Numbered from the stretch's first letter, positions 7,815 to 16,634 are shown. The stretch is DNA of 44,391 nt from Nocardioidaceae bacterium (GCA_029266455.1 JAQSWV010000057.1:1-44391); one strand, 5' to 3'. Notes: generated from the sequence alone by a model not told the origin. Numbers and translations are program-made.

Positions 7815-7916
7815 CGCAGTCCAGAAGGGTACGCAGTCCAGAAGGGCAGTCCAGACAAGGGCAGCAGAGCACGACCAGCAGAGCACGACCAGCAGAGCAC
7901 GACCAGCAGAGCGACC
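7815..7916 (+). repeat. Short tandem repeats in the rpmG leader
   Basis: CGCAGTCCAGAAGGG occurs twice at 7815-7846 with a third degenerate copy. Then AGCAGAGCACGACC is repeated three times exactly at 7863-7904, with a shortened fourth copy to 7916. The tract is G-poor relative to its surroundings, CA-rich, and unlikely to fold, and it lies between the tRNA-Met gene and the rpmG ribosome binding site. Confidence 0.8.
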
Positions 7917-7946
7917 GGTACACCACCAGTAGACAAGAGGCACCTC

Positions 7947-8117
7947 GTGGCCAGCAAGAGCTCAGACGTCCGACCGAAGATCACCATGGCGTGCACGGTG
8001 TGCAAGGAGCGCAACTACATCACCAAGAAGAACCGGCGCAACGACCCGGACCGGCTCGACCTGAAGAAGTTCTGCCCGCGCTGCGGCAAGCACACCGACC
8101 ACCGCGAGACGCGCTGA
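7947..8117 (+). CDS. rpmG: 50S ribosomal protein L33, zinc-binding form
   Basis: This 56-aa protein of the large subunit has [24 protein letters not shown] and ends in [15 protein letters not shown]. The two CxxC pairs (CTVC, CPRC) form a zinc ribbon, so this is the C+ form. The frame stays open upstream, but the GTG at 7947 with AAGAGG seven bases before it gives the family length. It follows the tRNA-Met gene and precedes the HadA/HadB pair, the same order as in mycobacteria. Confidence 0.95.
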   Translation: MASKSSDVRPKITMACTVCKERNYITKKNRRNDPDRLDLKKFCPRCGKHTDHRETR

Positions 8118-8131
8118 CGGCGGACGCGCTC

Positions 8132-8587
8132 GTGGCCGTCGAGGGCGGGCTGGCGGGGCGGACGTTCGACCCGACCCCTCCTTACGAGGTGGGTCGGGCC
8201 GACGTGGCCCGGTTCGCGGCCGCCGTCGGAGAGACCGACCCCGTTCACGTCGACGTCGCGCTGGCGCGCGAGCGCGGGCACCGCGATGTGCCGGCTCCGC
8301 CCACGTACCCCATCGTCGTCGCCTTCGTCGCGATGCAGCGTCTGCTCGCCGACCCCTCGGTCGGCATCGAGCTGCGCAACGTCGTCCACGTCGAGCAGCG
8401 CTTCGAGTACACGCGCCCCGTGTACGCCGGTGACGTCCTCGTCGCCACGCTCAGCGTCGAGTCGGTGCGCGCGGCCGCCGGTACCGACCTGATCGCCAAC
8501 CGCATCGAGATCACCGATGCCGACGGCGCCCTCGTGTGCACGGCCCGCGCCACGCTGGCCCACCGCGCACCGGAGGCCGCCGCATGA
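8132..8587 (+). CDS. hadA: HadA-type MaoC-like dehydratase subunit
   Basis: With the GTG at 8132 the protein is 151 aa. It has the N-terminal MaoC dehydratase (FAS1-like) hotdog signature FDPTPPYEVGRADVARFAAAVGETDPVH and a VHVEQRFEYTRPVYAGDVL strand pair. In mycobacteria HadA pairs with catalytic HadB to dehydrate 3-hydroxyacyl-ACP in fatty or mycolic acid elongation. Here too the usual Asp/His catalytic pair is not evident, so it is probably the stabilising partner. It overlaps hadB by 4 nt. The start is not firmly fixed because the upstream Shine-Dalgarno is weak. Whether the organism makes mycolic acids cannot be told. Confidence 0.82.
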   Translation: MAVEGGLAGRTFDPTPPYEVGRADVARFAAAVGETDPVHVDVALARERGHRDVPAPPTYPIVVAFVAMQRLLADPSVGIELRNVVHVEQRFEYTRPVYAGDVLVATLSVESVRAAAGTDLIANRIEITDADGALVCTARATLAHRAPEAAA

Positions 8588-9006
8588 CCGCGGTGGCCGA
8601 CGCGCTGCGGACGGGCACCGATCTTCCCACGCAGCGGTACCGGCTCACCCGGGCGCACCTGGTCGCGTACGCCGGAGCCAGCGGTGACCAGAACCCCATC
8701 CACTGGTCGGACCGGGTGGCCACCGCGGTGGGGCTGCCCGGCGTGGTGGCGCACGGCATGCTCACGATGGCGCTCGGCGGCCGGGCGCTCGCCGCGTGGA
8801 CCGGCGACCCGGGCCGGGTGCTCGAGTACGGCGTGCGCTTCACCCGTCCGGTGGTCGTTCCCGACGACGACGACGGCGTCGAGGTCACGGTCGACGGTGT
8901 CCTCGGTGAGGTGGCCGAGGGCCGGGCCCGGATCGACCTGACCGTGACCAGCGGAGGTGCCAAGGTGCTCGGGCAGGCTCGCGCGACCGTCGCCGTCGAT
9001 GCCTGA
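8584..9006 (+). CDS. hadB: HadB-type MaoC dehydratase, catalytic subunit
   Basis: This 140-aa hotdog protein carries the (R)-hydratase motif YAGASGDQNPIHWSD (Asp35, His40) followed by GLPGVVAHGMLTM, the catalytic and substrate-entry signature of MaoC enzymes. It should dehydrate (R)-3-hydroxyacyl thioesters with HadA. The ATG at 8584 overlaps the hadA stop (ATGA), implying translational coupling and heterodimer formation. The position after rpmG-hadA matches the mycobacterial order, but hadC is absent and murB follows directly. Confidence 0.85.
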   Translation: MTAVADALRTGTDLPTQRYRLTRAHLVAYAGASGDQNPIHWSDRVATAVGLPGVVAHGMLTMALGGRALAAWTGDPGRVLEYGVRFTRPVVVPDDDDGVEVTVDGVLGEVAEGRARIDLTVTSGGAKVLGQARATVAVDA

Positions 9007-10102
9007 GGGGTCCGCGCTGCCGCAGCCCCCGACGGAGGCCGTCCCGCCTGCTGCGGGCGGACCGTCAGGGTCGTCGGGTCCGATGCGGCTGTCGGAGCTG
9101 ACCACCCTGCGGCTGGGCGGTCCGGCCGCCGAGATGGTCGAGGCCCGCGACGAGCGCACGCTCGTCGAGGCGGTGGCCTCCGCGGACGCCGAGGGGGTGC
9201 CGGTGCTCGCGGTCGCGGGTGGCAGCAACCTTGTCGTAGCCGACAAGGGGGTGGCCGGCCGGGTCGTGCTCGTCCGGACCCGTGGCATCCACGTCGAGGC
9301 CGACCTGTGTGGCGGGGCGATGGTCCGGGTGGCGGCGGGGGAGGACTGGGACCGCCTGGTGGCGCGCGCCGTCGCCGCAGGCTGGGTCGGCGTCGAGGCG
9401 CTGTCCGGAATCCCCGGCTCGGTGGGCGCCACCCCGGTCCAGAACGTCGGGGCATACGGCCAGGAGGTGGCACAGACGATCGCGGCCGTGCGCGCCTGGG
9501 ACCGTCGCGAGCACCGGCAGCGCACGTTCTCGCCGGCCGAGTGCGGTTTCGGCTACCGCAGCAGCCGGTTCAAGTCTGACCCGTCGCGCTTCCTCGTGCT
9601 CGAGGTGACCTTCCAGCTGCCGATCGGCGACCTGTCGGCCCCGGTGACGTATCCCGAGCTGGCCCGCAGCCTCGGCGCCCCGCTGGGGACCCGGTCACCG
9701 CTGGGCCAGGTGCGCGAGGCGGTGCTCGGGCTGCGCCGGGGCAAGGGCATGGTGCTCGACTCCGACGACCGTGACACCTGGAGTGCCGGCTCCTTCTTCA
9801 CCAACCCGCTGCTGTCCCCGGAGGCGGCGGCACGGCTGCCCGCGGACGCGCCGCGATGGCCGCAGGGTGACCGCCTCGTGAAGACCAGCGCGGCGTGGCT
9901 GATCGAGCGGGCCGGATTCTCCCGCGGCTACGGGTCGGGCCCGGCGCGGATCTCGTCGAAGCACACCCTCGCCCTGACCAACACGGGCTCGGCGCGGACC
10001 GAAGACCTGCTGGCACTGGCCCGCGAGGTACGTGACGGGGTGCGTGCCCGGTTCGGCGTGGAGTTGGTCAACGAGCCGATGCTCGTGGGCTGCTCGCTGT
10101 GA
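8999..10102 (+). CDS. murB: UDP-N-acetylmuramate dehydrogenase
   Basis: MurB reduces UDP-GlcNAc-enolpyruvate to UDP-MurNAc with NADPH and FAD in peptidoglycan synthesis. The sequence shows the FAD-domain segments LAVAGGSNLVVAD and GIPGSVGATPVQNVGAYGQE, the catalytic-serine motif SAGSFFTNP, and a C-terminal SSKHTLALTN block. With the ATG at 8999 it is 367 aa and overlaps hadB by 8 nt. A second in-frame ATG at 9083 would remove a Pro/Gly-rich 28-residue leader and cannot be excluded. It ends facing the convergent adenosine deaminase gene, with 77 bp between them. Confidence 0.93.
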   Translation: MPEGSALPQPPTEAVPPAAGGPSGSSGPMRLSELTTLRLGGPAAEMVEARDERTLVEAVASADAEGVPVLAVAGGSNLVVADKGVAGRVVLVRTRGIHVEADLCGGAMVRVAAGEDWDRLVARAVAAGWVGVEALSGIPGSVGATPVQNVGAYGQEVAQTIAAVRAWDRREHRQRTFSPAECGFGYRSSRFKSDPSRFLVLEVTFQLPIGDLSAPVTYPELARSLGAPLGTRSPLGQVREAVLGLRRGKGMVLDSDDRDTWSAGSFFTNPLLSPEAAARLPADAPRWPQGDRLVKTSAAWLIERAGFSRGYGSGPARISSKHTLALTNTGSARTEDLLALAREVRDGVRARFGVELVNEPMLVGCSL

Positions 10103-10179
10103 CCCGCTCGTCGCGGCCGCCAGGCCCCGGTGTGCGGACCTGGACCCGGCCCGGGTACTGACCCGAACCCAGCCGGACC

Positions 10180-11229
10180 TCAGGCGGGGCGGGCCTCAGG
10201 CGCCCGGTCGAGCCAGGAGTCGACACCGGACAGCAGCCGTGCCCGCACGTCCTCGGGGGCGTAGGACGCCCGCACCGACATCCGGGCCAGCTCGGCCAGC
10301 GCCGGGTCGGACAAGTCGTGCGCGGCCCGGGTGACGGCGTACTGGCCGGCCAGTCGCGAGCCGAACAGCAGCGGGTCGTCGGCGCCGAGCGCCAGCGGCA
10401 CACCTGCGGCAAGCAGGGTAGGGATGGGCACCTCTTCGAGGGTCGAGTAGACCCCCAACGACACGTTGGAGACGGGGCACACCTCCAGCGTCACGCCCGA
10501 CTCCGCGACCCTGTCCAGCACGGCCGGGTCCTCGGTGCACCGGACCCCGTGGCCGACCCGGTCGGCATGCAGCAGCGACAGGCAGGCATCCACGCTCTTC
10601 GCGCCGCGCAGCTCGCCACCGTGCGGCACGCTCGCCAGCCCGGCGCGGCGGGCGATGGCGAACGCCCGGGCGAAGTCGGCGGTGCTGCCCCGACGCTCGT
10701 CGTTGGACAGTCCGAAGCCGACCACGCCGCGTCCCGCGTACTGGGCGGCCAGCCGGGCCAGCGCGCGGGCGTCCAGCGGGTGCTTGGTCCGGTTGGCCGC
10801 GATGATGATCGCCATGCGTAGCCCGGTCCGCTGCTCGGCCGCCGACACCGCGTCCAGCACCAGGTCGGTGAACGCCGTTATGCCCCCGAACCGGGCCGCG
10901 TAGCCCGACGGGTCCACCTGGATCTCTGTCCATCCGCAGCCGTCGGCCACGTCGTCCTCCGCGGCCTCCTGCACGATCCTGCGCACGTCGTCCTCGGTGC
11001 GGAGCACCGACCGGGCCACGTCGTACAGGCGCTGGAACCGGAACCAGCCCTTCTCGTCGGCCACCGACAGCCGCGGCGGCCAGTCCGCAGTCAGCGCCGG
11101 CGGCAGCCGGATGCCGTCCCGCTCCGCGAGCTCGACCAGGGTGGCGTGGCGCATCGAGCCGGTGAAGTGCAGGTGCAGATGCGCCTTCGGAAGCGCCCGC
11201 AGCGACCGGCGGCAGCAGTCGGCCGGCAC
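10180..11229 (-). CDS. Adenosine deaminase
   Basis: This 349-aa TIM-barrel deaminase converts (deoxy)adenosine to (deoxy)inosine in purine salvage. Visible zinc and catalytic residues are His17/His19/His21 in KAHLHLHFTG, His203 and Glu206 in VPHGGE, His227 in DRVGHGVR, and Asp284-Asp285 in GADDP. The GTG at 11229 lies 2 bp after the stop of the upstream aminotransferase, so the pair is an operon. The family often shows TDDP where this has ADDP, a mild variation. A related deaminase specificity is possible, but the overall match is to adenosine deaminase. Confidence 0.88.
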   Translation of the reverse strand: MPADCCRRSLRALPKAHLHLHFTGSMRHATLVELAERDGIRLPPALTADWPPRLSVADEKGWFRFQRLYDVARSVLRTEDDVRRIVQEAAEDDVADGCGWTEIQVDPSGYAARFGGITAFTDLVLDAVSAAEQRTGLRMAIIIAANRTKHPLDARALARLAAQYAGRGVVGFGLSNDERRGSTADFARAFAIARRAGLASVPHGGELRGAKSVDACLSLLHADRVGHGVRCTEDPAVLDRVAESGVTLEVCPVSNVSLGVYSTLEEVPIPTLLAAGVPLALGADDPLLFGSRLAGQYAVTRAAHDLSDPALAELARMSVRASYAPEDVRARLLSGVDSWLDRAPEARPA

Positions 11230-11231
11230 GC

Positions 11232-12488
11232 TCAGCCGACGCCCCCGGTGCCGAGCAGCTTCTGCATCCGACCGACTCCCTCCACGAGGTCGTCGTCACC
11301 CAGCGCGTACGACAGCCGCAGGTAGCCCGGGCTGCCGAAGGCCTCACCCGGGACCACGGCGACCTCGACCTCGTCGAGCAGCAGCGCCGCCAGCTCGGTG
11401 GAGGTCGCCGGGGTGCGCCCGCCGATGGCGCGGCCGAGCACTCCCTTGACCGACGGGTAGGCGTAGAACGCGCCGAGTGGCCTCGGGCAGACGACGCCGT
11501 CGATGTCGCCGAGCATCGAGACCATGGTGCGGCGCCGGCGGTCGAAGGCGGTCCGCATGGCCGCCACCGCCTCGAGGTCGCCGTCCAGCGCGGCGATCGC
11601 CGCGCGCTGCGACACGTTCGCGACGTTCGAGGTCAGGTGGGACTGCAGGTTGGTCGCCGCCTTGATCACGTCGGGTGGCCCGACCATCCAGCCGACGCGC
11701 CATCCTGTCATCGCGTACGTCTTCGCCACTCCGTTGAGCACCAGGCAGCGCTCGGCGAGCTCGGGCACCGCCACCGGAAGCGAGACGGCCGTGACGTCGT
11801 CGTACACCAGGTGCTCGTAGATCTCGTCGGTGACGACCCACAGCCCGTGTCCGGCCGCCCAGCGGCCGATCGCCTCCACCTGCTCGGGCGGGTAGACGGC
11901 GCCCGTCGGGTTCGACGGCGAGCAGAACAGCAGTGCCTTGGTGCGGTCGGTGCGGGCCGCCTCGAGCTGGTCCACCGTGACCAGGTAGTCCTGCGTCTCG
12001 TCCGCAAGCACGTCGACCGGCACACCTCCCGCCAGCCGCACGGCCTCCGGGTACGTCGTCCAGTACGGCGCCGGCAGCAGCACCTCGTCGCCGGGGTCGA
12101 GCAGGGCCGCGAAGGCCTCGTACACCGCCTGCTTGCCGCCGTTGGTGACGAGCACCTGCTCGGCCTCGACCTCCAGCCCGGAGTCCCGAGCCGTCTTGGC
12201 CACGATGGAGGCCTTGAGCTCGGGCAGACCGCCGACCGGGCTGTAGCGGTGGTTGCGGGGGTCATGGCACGCCTCGGCGGCGGCCGCCACGATCGCGTCC
12301 GGCGTCGCGAAGTCGGGCTCACCGGCACCGAATCCGATGACCGGCCGCCCGGCTGCCTTGAGGACCTTGGCCTTGGCGTCGACCGCCAGGGTGGCCGACT
12401 CGGCGATGCCGGCGACGCGGCTCGATATCCGGCGGGACGGGGGAGCGGTGGAGGGGGAGGTCGAGGGGGAGGCGGCCATGACCCCCAT
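11232..12488 (-). CDS. PLP-dependent aspartate aminotransferase (class I/II)
   Basis: This 418-aa class I fold aminotransferase has the PLP lysine at Lys256 ([16 protein letters not shown]), Asn193 in PSNPTG, Asp221/Tyr224 in TDEIYEH and a C-terminal substrate-binding arginine in YLRLSY. It fits the AspC subgroup that exchanges amino groups between aspartate and 2-oxoglutarate. Two starts are possible, ATG at 12488 or ATG at 12479, and neither has a strong Shine-Dalgarno. The first 20 residues are Ser/Pro-rich and variable. It is divergent from tRNA-Trp and leads the operon with adenosine deaminase. Confidence 0.88.
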   Translation of the reverse strand: MGVMAASPSTSPSTAPPSRRISSRVAGIAESATLAVDAKAKVLKAAGRPVIGFGAGEPDFATPDAIVAAAAEACHDPRNHRYSPVGGLPELKASIVAKTARDSGLEVEAEQVLVTNGGKQAVYEAFAALLDPGDEVLLPAPYWTTYPEAVRLAGGVPVDVLADETQDYLVTVDQLEAARTDRTKALLFCSPSNPTGAVYPPEQVEAIGRWAAGHGLWVVTDEIYEHLVYDDVTAVSLPVAVPELAERCLVLNGVAKTYAMTGWRVGWMVGPPDVIKAATNLQSHLTSNVANVSQRAAIAALDGDLEAVAAMRTAFDRRRRTMVSMLGDIDGVVCPRPLGAFYAYPSVKGVLGRAIGGRTPATSTELAALLLDEVEVAVVPGEAFGSPGYLRLSYALGDDDLVEGVGRMQKLLGTGGVG

Positions 12489-12530
12489 CGTGTCATCCGC
12501 GGCGGTTCGACGCCGCCGTCGACCAGCACG

Positions 12531-12536
12531 TAGACT
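12531..12536 (+). promoter_or_regulatory. Probable -10 box for tRNA-Trp/secE
   Basis: TAGACT matches the same hexamer used upstream of rpoB. A possible -35 TTCGAC at 12506-12511 leaves a rather long 19-bp spacer. It is 67 nt before tRNA-Trp. Confidence 0.45.
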
Positions 12537-12602
12537 GGTCCGCTGGTGGATCGTGCACCGTGGTCGGCATGCCCTCTCACGGGCGGCCAGGGTCCGCCAC
12601 TG

Positions 12603-12675
12603 AGGGCACTAGCTCAACTGGCAGAGCATCGGTCTCCAAAACCGAAGGTTGGGGGTTCGAGTCCCTCGTGCCCTG
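12603..12675 (+). tRNA. tRNA-Trp (anticodon CCA)
   Basis: The acceptor stem AGGGCAC pairs with GTGCCCT, with G as discriminator. The anticodon arm TCGGT-CTCCAAA-ACCGA gives CCA, and the T arm is GGGGG-TTCGAGT-CCCTC. Its place directly before secE-nusG is the conserved actinobacterial trpT arrangement. Confidence 0.96.
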
Positions 12676-12805
12676 CGAGGTCGGTCGACCGACGAGAATC
12701 GTCACGGCCTCGAGAACGACACGAGCACCACTGCACGAGCACCACTGAACGAACGGCAACGAGCAGCATCCGACGAGTGACCAGACGACCAGGCAGGTGG
12801 CACCC

Positions 12806-13036
12806 ATGAGCGACACCCGCTCGAGGACCCCGGTGGAGAGCGGCGGACAACCGCGCACACCCGTCGGGCTGTTCATCCGCCAGGTCATCGCCGAGCTCCG
12901 CAAGGTGGTGTGGCCGACCCAGCAGCAGGTGGTCACGTACTTCTTCGTGGTGCTCGTCTTCGTCGCGGTCATGATGGCCTACGTGGCCGGGCTGGACTTC
13001 GGCCTGGGCAAGCTCATGTTCGCGGTGTTCGGGTGA
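12806..13036 (+). CDS. secE: Preprotein translocase subunit SecE
   Basis: This 76-aa single-span SecE has the amphipathic segment [21 protein letters not shown], whose WP is the family hallmark, followed by one membrane helix at about 42-67. It clamps SecY in the SecYEG channel. The ATG at 12806 is preceded by AGGTGG. An in-frame GTG at 12797 is less likely because it would coincide with that Shine-Dalgarno. It follows tRNA-Trp and is transcribed with nusG. Confidence 0.95.
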   Translation: MSDTRSRTPVESGGQPRTPVGLFIRQVIAELRKVVWPTQQQVVTYFFVVLVFVAVMMAYVAGLDFGLGKLMFAVFG

Positions 13037-13107
13037 ACGAACCAGAGCCCGATCCCGGCCGGAGCCGGCCTCAGCAATCGACAGCAGTGAAGGTGGCGAG
13101 AACCGAC

Positions 13108-14184
13108 GTGTCCCAGCCGTACGACGAGGCAGAGCAGCCCTTCGGCGAGCTCGAGGAGGCTTTGCGCGCGGAGGGCGAGACCGAGCGGCCCGACGACTAC
13201 CGGACCGGGCAGGACCTGGACATCGCGCAGGTCGAGGTCGACGCCGGGGTGGACGTCGCCGCCGATGAGCTCGAGCGTGCGGCCGAGGTCGACGCCCTCG
13301 CCGGCGCCGCCACCCCCGACGACGTTGTTGCCGACGCGGAGGTCGACCTCGGCGTCGAGTCGCTGACCATCGACCCGGTCGGCGGTGCGCCCGACGACCC
13401 GGCCGACGCCGGCATCCTCGACGACCCGGCCGCCGAGGTGACGGTGGCAGCGGCCGAGGACGACGAGGGCCAGCTCGCCGCCCTGGACGCCGCCGCGGAC
13501 GCGGCCGACGTCGCCGCCGAGGAGGACGCCGCCGCCGTGGCGGACCCGGTCGCCGGGGCCGACAGCCCTAGCGACCCGCTGCAGGAGTTCCGGGACCTGC
13601 TGCACTCGCAGCCGGGCGACTGGTTCGTCGTGCACACCTACTCCGGCATGGAGAATCGGGTGAAGGCCAACATCGAGAGCCGGATCGGCTCGCTCAACAT
13701 GGAGGACTTCATCTACGAGGTCACCGTCCCGACCGAGGAGGTGGCCGAGATCAAGAACGGCCAGCGCCGCATGGTCAAGCGGACGGTGCTGCCCGGCTAT
13801 GTGCTCGTACGCATGGAGCTGACCGACGAGTCGTGGGCCGCGGTCAGGCACACCCCGTCGGTGACCGGCTTCGTGGGCCACAGCCACCAGCCGGTCCCAC
13901 TGAGCCTCGCCGAGGTCGAGTCGATGCTCGCGCCTGCGGTGGAGCTGCAGATCGCCGCGGAGGCGGAGGGGGCCACGCCCGAGCAGCAGAAGAAGGCGCC
14001 GAAGGTCGAGTTCAGCGACTTCAGCAGCGGTGACTCCGTCATGGTCGTCGACGGTCCGTTCGCGACCCTGCACGCGACCATCACCGAGATCAACGTCGAC
14101 GCCCAGCGGGTGAAGGCTCTGGTCGAGATCTTCGGTCGCGAGACCCCGGTCGAGCTCAGCTTCACCCAGATCCAGCGGGTCTGA
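13108..14184 (+). CDS. nusG: Transcription termination/antitermination protein NusG with long acidic N-terminus
   Basis: NusG binds RNA polymerase and links it to ribosomes or Rho. The NGN domain begins near residue 171 ([23 protein letters not shown]) and the C-terminal KOW domain near residue 305 ([14 protein letters not shown] ... [14 protein letters not shown]). Before these lies an Asp/Glu/Ala-rich extension of about 165 residues, largely devoid of aromatic residues and probably disordered. The GTG at 13108, with GGCGAG seven bases upstream, gives [11 protein letters not shown], like other actinobacterial NusG starts. A GTG at 13033 overlapping the secE stop is also in frame and would add 25 residues. 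Confidence 0.93.
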   Translation: MSQPYDEAEQPFGELEEALRAEGETERPDDYRTGQDLDIAQVEVDAGVDVAADELERAAEVDALAGAATPDDVVADAEVDLGVESLTIDPVGGAPDDPADAGILDDPAAEVTVAAAEDDEGQLAALDAAADAADVAAEEDAAAVADPVAGADSPSDPLQEFRDLLHSQPGDWFVVHTYSGMENRVKANIESRIGSLNMEDFIYEVTVPTEEVAEIKNGQRRMVKRTVLPGYVLVRMELTDESWAAVRHTPSVTGFVGHSHQPVPLSLAEVESMLAPAVELQIAAEAEGATPEQQKKAPKVEFSDFSSGDSVMVVDGPFATLHATITEINVDAQRVKALVEIFGRETPVELSFTQIQRV

Positions 14185-14261
14185 CGCTCCGCCGGTCATC
14201 GCCGCCAGCGGACACCACCGACAGCCCCGACACCACCACGACCACGCAAGGACCCAGACAC

Positions 14262-14693
14262 ATGCCTCCCAAGAAGAAGGTCGCTGCACTTGTCAAGGTG
14301 CAGCTCAACGCCGGCCAGGCCACGCCTGCGCCCCCCGTGGGTACGGCCCTCGGCCCGCACGGGGTCAACATCATGGAGTTCTGCAAGGCGTACAACGCCG
14401 CCACCGAGCCCATGCGCGGCAACGTCATCCCCGTCGAGATCACGATCTTCGAGGACCGTTCCTTCACGTTCATCACCAAGACACCGCCGGCTGCCGAGCT
14501 CATCAAGAAGGCCGCCGGCATCGCGAAGGGATCGTCGGTCCCCCAGAAGGACAAGGTCGGCCGGCTCACGCGCGAGCAGGTACGAGAGATCGCCACCACC
14601 AAGCAGCCCGACCTGAACGTCAATGACATCGAGGCCGCGATGAAGACCGTCGAGGGCACCGCCCGGTCGATGGGTGTGACCATCCGCGACTGA
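14262..14693 (+). CDS. rplK: 50S ribosomal protein L11
   Basis: This 143-aa protein of the GTPase-associated centre opens with [37 protein letters not shown], the invariant L11 N-terminus that binds thiopeptides, and ends with the RNA-binding domain containing [16 protein letters not shown] lies before the ATG. The 77-bp gap after nusG is CA-rich (repeated CGACACCAC-like units) with no obvious promoter, so transcription from secE-nusG is likely to continue. Confidence 0.97.
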   Translation: MPPKKKVAALVKVQLNAGQATPAPPVGTALGPHGVNIMEFCKAYNAATEPMRGNVIPVEITIFEDRSFTFITKTPPAAELIKKAAGIAKGSSVPQKDKVGRLTREQVREIATTKQPDLNVNDIEAAMKTVEGTARSMGVTIRD

Positions 14694-14720
14694 GCCGCGC
14701 TGAGTCCGACCCCGCACGCT

Positions 14721-14783
14721 GACAGCACCACTTGACAGCACCACTTGACACGAGAGCACCACCGGACACGAGAGCACCACCCG
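14721..14783 (+). repeat. Short tandem repeats in the rplA leader
   Basis: GACAGCACCACTT is repeated twice (14721-14746). It is followed by GACACGAGAGCACCACCG (14747-14764) and its near copy (14765-14783, one inserted C). These fill most of the rplK-rplA gap. Confidence 0.8.
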
Positions 14784-14844
14784 GCACCACGTGGCAGGGC
14801 CGCTGACGCCCGACGACCACATCCTGGAGACAAGGACACCAGAC

Positions 14845-15552
14845 ATGCAGCGCAGCAAGAGCTACCGAGCAGCCGCCGACAAGATCTCCGGCGACACCCT
14901 GTACCAGCCGTTGCAGGCGGTGCAGTTGGCCAAGCAGAGCGTGACCACCAAGTTCGACCCGACCATCGACGTGGCGATGCGGCTCGGTGTGGACCCCCGC
15001 AAGGCCGACCAGATGGTGCGCGGCACCGTCAACCTCCCGCACGGCACCGGAAAGACCGCCCGGGTCCTGGTCTTCGCCACCGCCGAGCGGGCCGAGGCGG
15101 CCAGGGAGGCCGGCGCGGACCATGTGGGCGCCGACGACATGGTCGAGAAGGTCTCCGGCGGCTGGCTGGACTTCGACGCGGTCGTGGCGACGCCGGACAT
15201 GATGGGCAAGGTGGGCCGGCTGGGGCGCGTTCTCGGTCCCCGCGGTCTGATGCCGAACCCGAAGACCGGCACCGTCACTCCGGATGTCGCCAAGGCGGTG
15301 ACCGACATCAAGGGCGGGAAGATCGAGTTCCGCGTCGACCGGCACGCCAACCTGCACTTCATCATCGGCAAGGCGTCGTTCAGCGAGCAGCAGCTGGCCG
15401 AGAACTACGCCGCCGCGCTCGAGGAGGTGCTGCGGCTCAAGCCGTCCAGCTCCAAGGGCCGGTACCTGCGCAAGGTGACCATGTCGACCACGATGGGTCC
15501 CGGTATCCCGGTCGACCCGGGCCGCGTCCGCCGCACCACCGACGACGACTGA
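14845..15552 (+). CDS. rplA: 50S ribosomal protein L1
   Basis: This 235-aa L1 stalk protein starts at the ATG at 14845 ([10 protein letters not shown]), with AAGGA upstream. An in-frame upstream extension to 14791 has no resemblance to the family. The sequence shows [26 protein letters not shown], the strongly conserved [22 protein letters not shown] block, and [16 protein letters not shown]. In other bacteria L1 represses its own rplK-rplA message. No clear mimic site was recognised here by eye. Confidence 0.97.
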   Translation: MQRSKSYRAAADKISGDTLYQPLQAVQLAKQSVTTKFDPTIDVAMRLGVDPRKADQMVRGTVNLPHGTGKTARVLVFATAERAEAAREAGADHVGADDMVEKVSGGWLDFDAVVATPDMMGKVGRLGRVLGPRGLMPNPKTGTVTPDVAKAVTDIKGGKIEFRVDRHANLHFIIGKASFSEQQLAENYAAALEEVLRLKPSSSKGRYLRKVTMSTTMGPGIPVDPGRVRRTTDDD

Positions 15553-15565
15553 CCCCCACCTCCCA

Positions 15566-15673
15566 GACGTCATACGACGCGCCGGCGGTACGCCTCCGCC
15601 GCGATGACGTCCCGCCCCAGCGGCGCGGACGTCATGCGACGCGCCGGCGGTACGCCTCCGCCGCGATGACGTC
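15566..15673. repeat. Pair of 46-bp REP-like palindromes, copies 2 and 3
   Basis: Copies at 15566-15611 and 15628-15673 differ at one base, and both run from GACGTCAT to ATGACGTC with an inner GGCGG/CCGCC pair. They are directly repeated with a 62-bp period right after rplA. Their 46-bp length and ends match the element at 6552-6597. Confidence 0.8.
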
Positions 15674-15690
15674 CGGACGGCGGGCGGGAT

Positions 15691-15719
15691 TTGGTCGGCT
15701 CGGCGGGCTCCCGTAGGCT
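15691..15719 (+). promoter_or_regulatory. rplJ-rplL promoter
   Basis: TTGGTC (15691-15696) and TAGGCT (15714-15719) are separated by exactly 17 bp and lie just upstream of the L10 leader. Confidence 0.7.
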
Positions 15720-15725
15720 GCTCGT

Positions 15726-15916
15726 ACCGAAGACCGCCGGTCGACGTGGCGCTGCCCCGTCCGAAGGTCCGCTCCCGCGGATGGCCTGCGCAGGTGACCG
15801 TGACCAGCGTCCGACCCAGGACGCCGAGCCCCGTGCGCCTGCGCCGGGGCTTTTCTTCTGCCCCGGGTCTCGGAGCGGACCGTGCACCCGTGCGGTCACG
15901 TCCCGGAAGGAGTGCC
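15726..15916 (+). ncRNA. Ribosomal protein L10 leader RNA
   Basis: This roughly 190-nt untranslated leader precedes rplJ. It has the ACCGAAGACC and GCGCAGGTGACCGTGACCAGC-like segments that I associate with actinobacterial L10 leaders, to which L10 (with L12) binds to repress its operon. A terminator-like hairpin lies inside (15827-15859). Together with the REP pair it accounts for the whole 364-bp rplA-rplJ gap. The match to the Rfam L10 leader family is from memory, not a search. Confidence 0.65.
15827..15859 (+). terminator. Terminator-like hairpin within the L10 leader
   Basis: AGCCCCG (15827-15833) pairs with CGGGGCT (15845-15851), with an inner GCG/CGC, followed by TTTCTTCT. It is a likely attenuator 58 nt before the rplJ start. 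Confidence 0.65.
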
Positions 15917-16468
15917 ATGGCGCGCCCCGACAAGGCAGCTGCCGTCGCCGAGCTCAGCGAGCAGTTCTCGCAGTCCTCCGGCGCCGTGCTGACCGAGTAC
16001 CGCGGACTCACCGTGGCGCAGCTCAAGGAGCTGCGCCGCGCTCTCGGTGAGAACGCCCACTACGCCGTGGTGAAGAACACGCTGACCAAGATCGCCGCCA
16101 AGGACGCAGGGATCGACGAACTCGACGACCTGCTGGTGGGCCCGTCCGCCATCGCGTTCGTGACCGGGGACATGGTCGAGGCGGCCAAGGGCCTGCGTGA
16201 CTTCGCCCGTTCCAACCAGTCCCTGGTGATCAAGGGCGGTGTTCTGGACGGACAGCCGCTGTCGCCCGATGAGATCACCCGGATGGCCGACCTGGAGTCC
16301 CGCGAGGTTCTCCTGGCGAAGATGGCCGGTGCCCTGCAGGCGTCCCTGCAGAACGCCGCGTACATGTTCAACGCCCCGCTCACCCAGGCCGCACGGGCCA
16401 TGGGAGCCCTGCAGGCCAAGCAGCAGGAGGAGCCGGGCAAGGAGCCGGAGCCGTCCGACGCAGCCTGA
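15917..16468 (+). CDS. rplJ: 50S ribosomal protein L10
   Basis: This 183-aa stalk base protein anchors L7/L12 dimers to 23S rRNA. It starts at the ATG at 15917, with GGAAGGAG upstream. The sequence shows [20 protein letters not shown] and [13 protein letters not shown] in the rRNA-binding domain, and a C-terminal helix region for L12 binding ([27 protein letters not shown]). It is probably the repressor acting on the leader immediately upstream. Confidence 0.97.
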   Translation: MARPDKAAAVAELSEQFSQSSGAVLTEYRGLTVAQLKELRRALGENAHYAVVKNTLTKIAAKDAGIDELDDLLVGPSAIAFVTGDMVEAAKGLRDFARSNQSLVIKGGVLDGQPLSPDEITRMADLESREVLLAKMAGALQASLQNAAYMFNAPLTQAARAMGALQAKQQEEPGKEPEPSDAA

Positions 16469-16552
16469 CCGGAGTGCCGGCCCCAGCGCGCCCCGCAGAG
16501 TCCGCTGAGCGCCGACCGACGTACGCCGGTGGACGCCCGAGCCGGCCGATCA

Positions 16553-16606
16553 GACCCACACCGAGACCCACACCGAGACCCGAACCAGACCGAGACCAGA
16601 CCCCAG
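16553..16606 (+). repeat. Short tandem repeats in the rplL leader
   Basis: GACCCACACCGA is repeated twice exactly (16553-16576), followed by degenerate GACC-starting units (GACCCGAACCA, GACCGA, GACCA). The tract is CA-rich and weakly structured. Confidence 0.75.
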
Positions 16607-16634
16607 CAGCACCTGACCCGGAAGGACCGCCACC

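Noticed and set aside
10144-10156. Palindrome ACCCGG-C-CCGGGT between convergent murB and adenosine deaminase genes
   Set aside because: It could be a bidirectional terminator, but it is short, has no loop or U-run, and such palindromes are frequent at this GC content.
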